NCBI GenBank assembly: GCA_040753795.1
Contig: JBFMDX010000008.1
Span: 1-64,000 of the forward strand
Source: Thermodesulfobacteriota bacterium
GTDB lineage: Bacteria > Desulfobacterota > Desulfobacteria > Desulfobacterales > Desulfosudaceae
Length of the DNA: 64,000 bases
Reading direction: 5' to 3'
The translations under genes were made by a program, and so were the position numbers. Numbering within the stretch: the stretch's first letter is position 1; each line of letters begins with the position of its first letter. Under the pieces are notes generated by a model that saw only the letters and a list, made by a program, of their open reading frames with translations, searched no databases and was not told the DNA's origin. Of the stretch, positions 57,640 to 64,000 are shown piece by piece.

Positions 57640-60363
57640 ATGAAGAACCTCCCCGAAAACGCGTGGCACGGTTTGACGGTCCGGGAAACCGTCACCGCTT
57701 TTGAATCCCATGAAGACAAGGGCCTTTCCGAGACGGAAGCCCTGGCCCGGGCGGAACGCTTCGGCGCCAACGAACTGACCCGGTCCTCGGGCCAGAGCCC
57801 GCTGGTCCGGTTTCTGCTTCAATTCAAACAGCCCCTGGTGATCATTCTGCTGGCCGCGTCTCTGGTCACCCTGATGCTGGCCGAATATATCGACGCCGGG
57901 GTCATTTTCGCCGTGGTGCTGGTCAATGCCATCATCGGATTCGTGCAGGAGTCAAAAGCCATCCGGGCCATCGAGGCCCTGTCCCGGGCCATGACCAGCG
58001 AGGCCACGGTGGTACGGGACGGCCGCAAACAGCGGTTGCCTGCCCGGCAGCTGGTGCCCGGCGACCTGGTCCTGCTCCAGTCCGGGGACAAGGTGCCGAC
58101 GGACCTGCGCCTGATCCAGAGCCGGGAGCTGCAGATCGACGAGAGCGCCCTGACCGGCGAAAGCGTGCCGATTCAGAAGGCGGAAACCGTGCTGGCCACG
58201 GACATAGTCGTCGGGGACCGGCGCAATATGGCCTATTCCTCCACCCTGGTCACCTACGGCAGCGGCCGGGGCCTGGTGGTGGCCACCGGCGACCGCACCG
58301 AAATCGGCCGCATCAATCAGCTCATTGCCGCGGCCGATGTGCTGGAGACCCCCCTGACCCGCAAAATTCACCAGTTTTCCAACATTCTGCTGTATGCCAT
58401 TCTGGCCATGGCGGTCCTGACCTTTGCCGTCGGTTTTCTCCGGGGGCAGGATCCGGTGGAGATTTTCATGGCCTCGGTGGCCCTGGCGGTGGGCGCCATC
58501 CCCGAAGGCCTGCCCGCGGCCATTACCATTACCCTGGCCATCGGCGTTTCCCGCATGGCCCGGCGTCACGCCATCATCCGCAAGCTTCCCGCGGTGGAGA
58601 CCCTGGGGTCGACCATGATTATCTGCTCGGACAAGACCGGCACCCTGACCCAGAACCAGATGACCGTCACCGATATCCTGGCCGGCGGCCTGCGGTACGA
58701 AATTTCCGGGACCGGTTACGCGCCGGAGGGCGCCATCATGCCGCGGGACGACGCCGTTGAGCCGACCGCCAACATGGACCTGGTCGAACTGGTCAAGGCC
58801 GGGCTGCTGTGCAATGACTCCCGGCTCAAGAAAACCGAAACCGGCTGGCAGGTGGAAGGCGATCCCACCGAGGGCGCGCTGATCGCCGCGGCCATGAAGG
58901 CCGGGTACGATCCTGAAGCGCTGGAAAAAGAAATGCCGCGCGTCGACGCCATTCCGTTTGAGTCGGCCCGTCAGTATATGGCGACATTGCACGACCAGGG
59001 AGAGGGAAAGCCCCGGGTTCTTTACGTCAAGGGCTCCATTGAGAGTATCTGCGTGGAATGCGCCGCCATGATGGGCGCGGACGGAAAACCGCAGGTGCCG
59101 GCCCCGGGGACCGTGGCCGAATGGGTGGAATCCATGGCCGCCAGGGGATTGCGGGTGCTGGCCTTCGCCCGCAAGGAGATGCCCCCCGGCACGACGCATA
59201 TTACCCATGCCGACGTGGAGAGCGGTGCCCAGTTTATCGGCCTTCAGGGCATGATCGATCCGCCCCGGCCCGAGGCGATTGAAGCGGTGGCCGCCTGCCA
59301 GGCGGCCGGCATCCGGGTCAAGATGATTACCGGCGATCACGCCGGAACCGCCGCCGCCATTGCCCGTCAGATAGGCCTCTGCGGTGAAACCTGCTCCTGG
59401 CATACCCGGGAGGTGCTCACCGGACGGGATATCGCCGAGCTGGCGGGTGAACAACTGGTGGAAGCAGCGGACCATACGGCCGTGTTCGCCCGGGTTTCAC
59501 CGGAGCAGAAACTGCGGCTGGTGGAGGCCCTGCAGAAGCGGAACTACGTGGTGGCCATGACCGGGGACGGCGTCAACGATGCCCCGGCCCTGCGTCAGGC
59601 CGACATCGGCGTAGCCATGGGGCTGGCCGGCACCGAAGTGTCCAAGGAGGCGGCCGACATGGTGCTGACCGACGACAACTTCGCCACCATTGAAGCCGCC
59701 GTGGAAGAAGGCCGGGGCGTTTTCGACAACCTCATTAAATTTATCACCTGGACCCTGCCCACCAACGGCGGGGAAGGACTGGTGATTCTGACCGCCATCC
59801 TGCTGGGTACGCGACTGCCCATCCTGCCGCTTCAGATCCTCTGGATCAATATGACCACGGCCCTGCTGCTGGGGCTGATGCTGGCGTTTGAACCGAAAGA
59901 AGCGGGCCTCATGCAGCGGCCGCCCCGGGAACCCGGCAGGCCGCTTCTCACGGCTCCCCTGATCACGCGCATCGTCATGGTCAGCCTGATGCTGGTGGTC
60001 GGCTCCTTTGGTCTGTTCCAGCTGGAATTGAGGCTGGCCGGGCATAACGAAGCCCTGGCCCGGACCGTGGCCGTCAATGTGTTTATCTTCGGGGAGATGT
60101 TTTACCTGTTCAACTGCCGTTCGATCACCCGCCCGGTCTGGGCCCTGGGCCTGTTCAGCAACCCCCTGCTCTGGGCCGGGGTGGCCGCCATGACGCTGTT
60201 GCAGATGCTCTATACCTACCTGCCGCTGTTTAACACCGTCTTCCAAAGCACGCCCATGGGATGGACGGAATGGGGTCTGGTGCTGGGCACCGGTCTGGTG
60301 ATTTTCACGGTGGTGGAAATCGAGAAGGGGATTCGCCGCGGCGCGGGAGGCGGAGCCGGTTAA
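57640..60363 (+). CDS. P-type cation ATPase, Ca2+-pump-like but with altered ion site
   Basis: A 907-residue membrane pump. LTGES, IPEGLP in TM4, DKTGTLT with Asp331, [18 protein letters not shown], and [17 protein letters not shown] are all present. In TM6 the SERCA NLVTD is replaced by NMTTA: Asn737 is kept but the Ca2+-binding Asp is Ala741. TM5 reads NGGEG, keeping Asn and Glu. A full two-Ca2+ site is thus unlikely; one Ca2+, Mn2+, Na+ or another cation may be moved. It is a paralogue of the pump at 12510. ATG with GGAG before it. It overlaps the stop of the minus-strand hydrolase gene by 4 bases. Confidence 0.9.
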   Translation: MKNLPENAWHGLTVRETVTAFESHEDKGLSETEALARAERFGANELTRSSGQSPLVRFLLQFKQPLVIILLAASLVTLMLAEYIDAGVIFAVVLVNAIIGFVQESKAIRAIEALSRAMTSEATVVRDGRKQRLPARQLVPGDLVLLQSGDKVPTDLRLIQSRELQIDESALTGESVPIQKAETVLATDIVVGDRRNMAYSSTLVTYGSGRGLVVATGDRTEIGRINQLIAAADVLETPLTRKIHQFSNILLYAILAMAVLTFAVGFLRGQDPVEIFMASVALAVGAIPEGLPAAITITLAIGVSRMARRHAIIRKLPAVETLGSTMIICSDKTGTLTQNQMTVTDILAGGLRYEISGTGYAPEGAIMPRDDAVEPTANMDLVELVKAGLLCNDSRLKKTETGWQVEGDPTEGALIAAAMKAGYDPEALEKEMPRVDAIPFESARQYMATLHDQGEGKPRVLYVKGSIESICVECAAMMGADGKPQVPAPGTVAEWVESMAARGLRVLAFARKEMPPGTTHITHADVESGAQFIGLQGMIDPPRPEAIEAVAACQAAGIRVKMITGDHAGTAAAIARQIGLCGETCSWHTREVLTGRDIAELAGEQLVEAADHTAVFARVSPEQKLRLVEALQKRNYVVAMTGDGVNDAPALRQADIGVAMGLAGTEVSKEAADMVLTDDNFATIEAAVEEGRGVFDNLIKFITWTLPTNGGEGLVILTAILLGTRLPILPLQILWINMTTALLLGLMLAFEPKEAGLMQRPPREPGRPLLTAPLITRIVMVSLMLVVGSFGLFQLELRLAGHNEALARTVAVNVFIFGEMFYLFNCRSITRPVWALGLFSNPLLWAGVAAMTLLQMLYTYLPLFNTVFQSTPMGWTEWGLVLGTGLVIFTVVEIEKGIRRGAGGGAG

Positions 60364-61208
60364 AGCCTTGCCTGAATCCAGGTTGAGATGACGTCCAGGA
60401 CCACTTGCCTGTCCTTCGGCAGCTCGTTCATGGTTTCGTGGAAGAGCCCGCCGAACAGTTTCAGTGTTTTGGCGCTGCTGCCGGCCTTGTCGAAAAACAT
60501 CCGGCTGCCTTCGGCGGAAACCATTTTGTCGGCCGTGCCGTGAACGACCAGCAGGGGCAGGGTCAGCTCTCCGGCCCGCTCCAGGCACTTGGCGGCCGTG
60601 GCCTGAAACGACACAAACCAGGCCGTGGAAACGCGGTCGTGAACCAGGGGGTCGGCCTGATAGGCCGTCACCGTTGACGGGTCGTGGGACAGGTCATCGG
60701 CGCAGAGCTTGTTGCTCTGGGTCAGGCGGGGCAGGATCCGGGAGATAATCCGGGCGGCGGCCGCCTGAATGGCCGGCACCTTGACGGCCGGCACAAAGGC
60801 CGGCGCCGAGAGAATCAGGGCGGTGATGTCCTGCGGGTGGGTGAGGGCAAACAGCGCCGCGATCAGGCCGCCCATGCTGTGCCCCAGGCAGATCAGGGGC
60901 AGGCCGGGGGCTTCTTTTTTGACGATCTGATCGATGTACTGCTTGATATCGGCCGCGTAATCCGCGAAGTCGTTGACATGTCCCCGCTTGCCGCCGGATT
61001 TCCCGTGGCCCTGGTGGTCCAGGGCGAAGAAGCAGACCCCCGCGCCGGACATGGTCTCGAGCAGATGGCCGTAGCGTCCGGAATGTTCACCCAGACCGTG
61101 CACGATCAACACGGCCCCGCGCGGATCGTCTACCATCCAGCGCTGGTGGAAAATCTCCAGGCCGTCTTTGTTGGTGAAGGTGCCGGTCAAGGGCTGATAG
61201 GGTGCCAT
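60360..61208 (-). CDS. alpha/beta hydrolase, monoacylglycerol lipase-like
   Basis: A 282-residue serine hydrolase. LIVHGLGEHSGRY (oxyanion region), the nucleophile elbow CLGHSMGGLIAALFA, the acid in VVHGTADKMVSAE and the His in GGLFHETMNE are typical for the monoglyceride lipase/lysophospholipase clade. No signal peptide, so it is cytoplasmic or membrane-peripheral. GGAGGGGAAA directly before the ATG at 61208. It follows the transglutaminase-like gene by 10 bases and is likely its operon partner. The substrate is probably a monoacyl lipid. Confidence 0.9.
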   Translation of the reverse strand: MAPYQPLTGTFTNKDGLEIFHQRWMVDDPRGAVLIVHGLGEHSGRYGHLLETMSGAGVCFFALDHQGHGKSGGKRGHVNDFADYAADIKQYIDQIVKKEAPGLPLICLGHSMGGLIAALFALTHPQDITALILSAPAFVPAVKVPAIQAAAARIISRILPRLTQSNKLCADDLSHDPSTVTAYQADPLVHDRVSTAWFVSFQATAAKCLERAGELTLPLLVVHGTADKMVSAEGSRMFFDKAGSSAKTLKLFGGLFHETMNELPKDRQVVLDVISTWIQARL

Positions 61209-61218
61209 TTTCCCCTCC

Positions 61219-62991
61219 TTATTTATCAATCGGTTTATCCGTCCCCATCCCCTGGATGCGGTAGTTGAACTCAAACGCCAGGCGGTGGCCCCAGTTCTTG
61301 TCAAACAGGGTCTGGAGGCGGGTACCGTCCATAAGGCCGGAAGGTTTGCCGTAGGTGAAAAACCAGTTGATGATCGGTCCGCCGGAAAATCCAAGGGCCA
61401 GCCAGTAGCGGCCGGGAGACAGGGCGATGTCCTGGCCGCCGAAAACGAAATCCACCCAGTGGTAGCCGGGACCGCGGTCAATTCCGCTGGCCGGCAGGCT
61501 GTCACTGACGGCCAGGCGTTGATCCGGCAGGCCGTTGTTGTCGCTGAAAAGCTCCGCCCAGATCTGACCGTCGGCGCTGAAATTGCGCAGGGCCAGACCG
61601 ATGTTTTTCGCTTTGACCGGCTCGGTCAGGATAAAGGATTGGGCGTATTTATTGCCCTGGGCGGTGACATATTCGGCGGTTTCCGCCAGGAAACTTCTGG
61701 CTGTCTCCATGGCGCCGTCGGCGACCTGCCGGACCGGTTCACGGGGGTCGGTAAAATCGTGGTGCTCCGGGAACTCAAGATTGCCGGTCAAAAACGGCTT
61801 AACGTATGACAGTCGCTGCATTTGTTCGGCGGTCAGTTGAACCGGTTCCGGTTCCCCGGCAGCCAGCGGGGTTTTCTGGAATTCCGCGGAGACTTCCGGG
61901 CAAAGCAGGCGCTGGCGGGGACCGTAGCCGCCGGCCCGGCCTGATATTTTGACGCTGTCTGACACGAATTCGGCACTGATATCTTCCGTGTATGATAATT
62001 TGCCCGGCACTCCTTCTTGTGACCGTTTGCCCGGTGGCTCATCCTGTGACTGTTTGTCCGGCGGCGTCTTTATCTCAGACCATTGGATCAGGCCGTGTTT
62101 TTCCGCGTCGCCGCAGTCAAGCCCCACGGCCATCCGGATAAACCGGCTGCCGACAAACATTTCCGTGCCCTGGGGATCAAAGGGCATCCAGTTTAAATCC
62201 GGAAACCAGACCTCTATCCAGGCATACCGGCCCTGGGCGTTCTTCATCACCAGGGTGCCTCCGGAAGCCAGCCGGATCTCATAAGGCTGTTTCAGGGTCA
62301 CGCCGGTGACGATTCTGACCGGAATGCCGACGGCCCGCATCAGGGCGGCGGATAAGCGGGAAAAGCTCTGACAGTTGCCTTTGCCGGTGCGCAAGGCGGA
62401 GAGGGCGTCATGTTGGTCCGGAAGCTGGGCATAGCGCACGTTGTCAACGACCCAGGACAGGATTCGCTGAACCGCGTCAAACTGGCTGGCGGCGCCGGCG
62501 GTCAGTTCCCGCGCTTTGGCCTGAATTTCCGGATTGTTGGACGGCGCCTGGGCGGTGGCGGCAAGATAAGGGACTATGTCCGGGGCCGGCTCTCCGACGG
62601 GGAAGGGCGCCGCGGTTGTCAACGGTTCCAGCCGCACACCGGTGTTGACGGCAAGATCAATGGTCGCGATCAGTTTTGGCGGCGGTTTTTCCCAGACGGC
62701 TTCAATGATGTCGTTGCCATGAGCATCGGTCCGTTTTTCTTCCCTGTCCGGCGCGGTGGAGTAATTGACGTAAAATTTCTCCACCGTCTGGTTGTACGTC
62801 GGCGAGCTGAAATTCACCGGCTGGATGAAATTCAGCGCCAATTTTTGCGCGGTTTCCGGGATGCCGATTGATTGGGCGATATGTAAACGGATGGCCGTTT
62901 GCTGGCCGCCGTTGAGCAGCAAGGTCTCCGCCATCGCCGGCACGGCCGCGAGCATCAGGCACAAGATGATGAAACCGGTTTTCCTGCTCAT
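61219..62991 (-). CDS. exported transglutaminase-fold protein with Cys-Tyr-Asp in place of the triad
   Basis: A 590-residue protein with a signal peptide (cleavage about residue 21, PAMAETLLL). The transglutaminase-like core (about 165-280) has the nucleophile Cys207 in GKGNCQSFSRLSAALM, but the usual His of the HAWVEV motif is Tyr256 (RYAWIEVW); the Asp is in PFDPQG. Without His the Cys protease/ligase reaction is unlikely, so it may be a binding protein or use another base. A Pro/Lys/Ser/Gln-rich linker (about 305-335) with short internal repeats leads to a beta-rich C-terminal half (PGYHWVDFVFG, PGRYWLALGFSG). Coupled to the lipase-like gene. Confidence 0.85.
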   Translation of the reverse strand: MSRKTGFIILCLMLAAVPAMAETLLLNGGQQTAIRLHIAQSIGIPETAQKLALNFIQPVNFSSPTYNQTVEKFYVNYSTAPDREEKRTDAHGNDIIEAVWEKPPPKLIATIDLAVNTGVRLEPLTTAAPFPVGEPAPDIVPYLAATAQAPSNNPEIQAKARELTAGAASQFDAVQRILSWVVDNVRYAQLPDQHDALSALRTGKGNCQSFSRLSAALMRAVGIPVRIVTGVTLKQPYEIRLASGGTLVMKNAQGRYAWIEVWFPDLNWMPFDPQGTEMFVGSRFIRMAVGLDCGDAEKHGLIQWSEIKTPPDKQSQDEPPGKRSQEGVPGKLSYTEDISAEFVSDSVKISGRAGGYGPRQRLLCPEVSAEFQKTPLAAGEPEPVQLTAEQMQRLSYVKPFLTGNLEFPEHHDFTDPREPVRQVADGAMETARSFLAETAEYVTAQGNKYAQSFILTEPVKAKNIGLALRNFSADGQIWAELFSDNNGLPDQRLAVSDSLPASGIDRGPGYHWVDFVFGGQDIALSPGRYWLALGFSGGPIINWFFTYGKPSGLMDGTRLQTLFDKNWGHRLAFEFNYRIQGMGTDKPIDK

Positions 62992-63044
62992 GGTTCTGTC
63001 CTCAGGCCGGGCTTTATTTCAATCCGTAACCGCCGAATCCGGCG

Positions 63045-64000
63045 TCAACCAAGCTCCTGGACGCCTTTTAACACGGTGTCAAAAAGGAGCTGAACGTCCT
63101 TTTCCTCGATGCAGGAGAAGGCCACGCGCAGGTCGTGATCCCCGATGGAAATGAGGCCCACGCCGTACTTGTCCAGCAGGTGAACCCGCAGCTTTTCGGC
63201 ATTGACGGTTTTCAGCCGGATGCACATGAAATAGCCGGAGTTAAACGGATAGACATCCCAGGCGGCGGCGTATTTCGGGTCGGCCAGTACCGCTTTGACG
63301 CGGGCCGCCTTGCCCTTGAGAATCTCGTATTTTTCTTTCTTCTCCTTCTGGTAGGAGTCGCTCTGCAGGGACTTTAACGTGATGGTCTGGCTCAGGTGCG
63401 AGGCGTTGGAAATATTGCCCCGGATACAGCCGGCCGTCTTTTTCTCCAGGGCGTCGAAGATCCCGGCCAGGTTGCTGTCTGCCGCGCAGCCGTAGGTGAT
63501 AAATCCCACCCGCAACCCCCAGACATAGATTTCCTTGGTGGCGCCGTCGAGTTTGATCGGCAGCAGCCGGGGATGGCGGTTGCACAGTTTGGCAAACAGG
63601 GATTCCTTCATGACGTCCGGTTCATAGAAAAGCCCGAAATAGGAGTCATCGCAGACGACGATGACGTTGCTGCCGCTTTCGGCAATCCCGGTCAGGATCG
63701 CGGCCAGGTCCTCGCCTTCCTTTTCCCGGGCGGTATAGCCGGTGGGGTTATGGGGAAAGTTCATCAGCACGATCAGCTTTCCGTCTTTATTGGCCAGTTC
63801 TTTCGCCCTGGTTGCAAAAGCGTCCAGGTTAAAGCCGCCCTTTTCGTCAAACAGCTTAAATTGCGCGATCTTGACGCCCTTGCGGACGGACAGGATCATG
63901 TTGTAGTTGCCCCACATCATGTCCGGCAGCAGCACCGTGTCGCCGGGGTTGGTCCAGACATCGGCGAAAATACTGATGGCATGGGTAATGCCACAGGTAA
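63045..64000 (-). CDS. pyridoxal-phosphate aminotransferase class I/II, N-terminus beyond the window
   Basis: The gene enters from the right edge; about 318 residues are in the window, reading without a stop to 64000. Visible are the substrate-arm segment NFPHNPTGYTAREKEG (the Asn-Pro-Thr-Gly of fold type I), CDDSYFGLF (the Asp-x-x-Tyr that holds the cofactor ring), and the expected Lys region SKEI-like (ATKEIYVWGLRVG, Lys that forms the Schiff base). A late Arg in HDLRVAFS binds the substrate carboxylate. Which amino acid it uses is unknown. No operon partner is seen here. Confidence 0.85.
   Translation of the reverse strand, partial: TCGITHAISIFADVWTNPGDTVLLPDMMWGNYNMILSVRKGVKIAQFKLFDEKGGFNLDAFATRAKELANKDGKLIVLMNFPHNPTGYTAREKEGEDLAAILTGIAESGSNVIVVCDDSYFGLFYEPDVMKESLFAKLCNRHPRLLPIKLDGATKEIYVWGLRVGFITYGCAADSNLAGIFDALEKKTAGCIRGNISNASHLSQTITLKSLQSDSYQKEKKEKYEILKGKAARVKAVLADPKYAAAWDVYPFNSGYFMCIRLKTVNAEKLRVHLLDKYGVGLISIGDHDLRVAFSCIEEKDVQLLFDTVLKGVQELG

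Overview
The window is chromosomal DNA of a GC-rich (roughly 58-60% by eye), densely coding bacterium. The best guess is a sulfate-reducing member of the Desulfobacterota (Desulfobacterales-like). This rests on a dissimilatory-type single-domain ATP sulfurylase (sat, 41730-43010) with its own strong promoter and terminator, an HdrB/HdrC-type iron-sulfur protein, an AcnB-type aconitase, a sigma-54 activator with a redox-looking PAS domain, and SerA, a PfkB sugar kinase and DUF1015 side by side. The genus cannot be fixed from sequence reading alone. No rRNA, tRNA, CRISPR array, prophage or transposase is visible.

Layout. 0.4-7.3 kb (minus strand): histidine phosphatase, a complete BMP-type nucleoside ABC importer (binding protein, double ATPase, two permeases), a small membrane protein and an enoyl-CoA hydratase-like protein. 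7.4-15.2 kb (plus): M20-like peptidase, glucosyl-3-phosphoglycerate synthase, moaA, an HD protein, then a Ca2+/cation antiporter next to a SERCA-like Ca2+ P-type ATPase. 15.4-27 kb: an unusual accessory-looking block with a lipoprotein built of three double-rhodanese units, a processive glycosyltransferase, an Fe-S/CCG protein fused to a VTT (TVP38/TMEM64) membrane domain, a predicted beta-barrel protein, a GT87-like membrane protein, a second exported rhodanese, a BioB-like radical SAM enzyme and a TIGR04283-type glycosyltransferase. 27-31.7 kb (minus): DUF1015, serA, PfkB kinase, YfgM-like TPR protein.

31.8-33.8 kb is the most unusual stretch. panC has a consensus sigma-70 promoter but no ATG where the family begins; a strong Shine-Dalgarno stands before an ATC codon. 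After it come two inverted arrays of an 8-bp unit (AAGTGRTT) and telomere-like tracts. Between them lies a 493-bp AT-rich segment that looks like a single integron gene cassette: GTTAAAT at its left edge, an attC-like imperfect palindrome starting ATTTAAC at its right end, and one small membrane-protein gene inside.

33.7-38.4 kb (minus): CHASE2 adenylate cyclase, SpoIID/LytB protein, FecR-domain protein. 38.5-48.4 kb: RHH protein, acnB, sat, DUF2062, small conserved protein, sfsA, an ArsC/LMW-PTP-PAS-sigma54 activator fusion with a tiny upstream ORF, and a secreted TPR-like protein. 48.4-54.4 kb (minus): clpB with overlapping heat-shock and housekeeping promoter candidates, smpB whose 3' end has expanded into a 27-bp tandem repeat, ptsI, HPr and a winged-helix-like protein. 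54.5-64 kb: eno, pyrG, a second P-type ATPase that lacks a Ca2+-site aspartate, a monoacylglycerol lipase-like hydrolase, a transglutaminase-fold protein with its catalytic His replaced by Tyr, and a class I/II aminotransferase cut by the window end.

Functionally the window mixes core metabolism (sulfate activation, TCA cycle, glycolysis, serine, pantothenate, CTP, molybdopterin), ion homeostasis and proteostasis with one sulfur-transfer/glycosyl-transfer block whose product is unknown.
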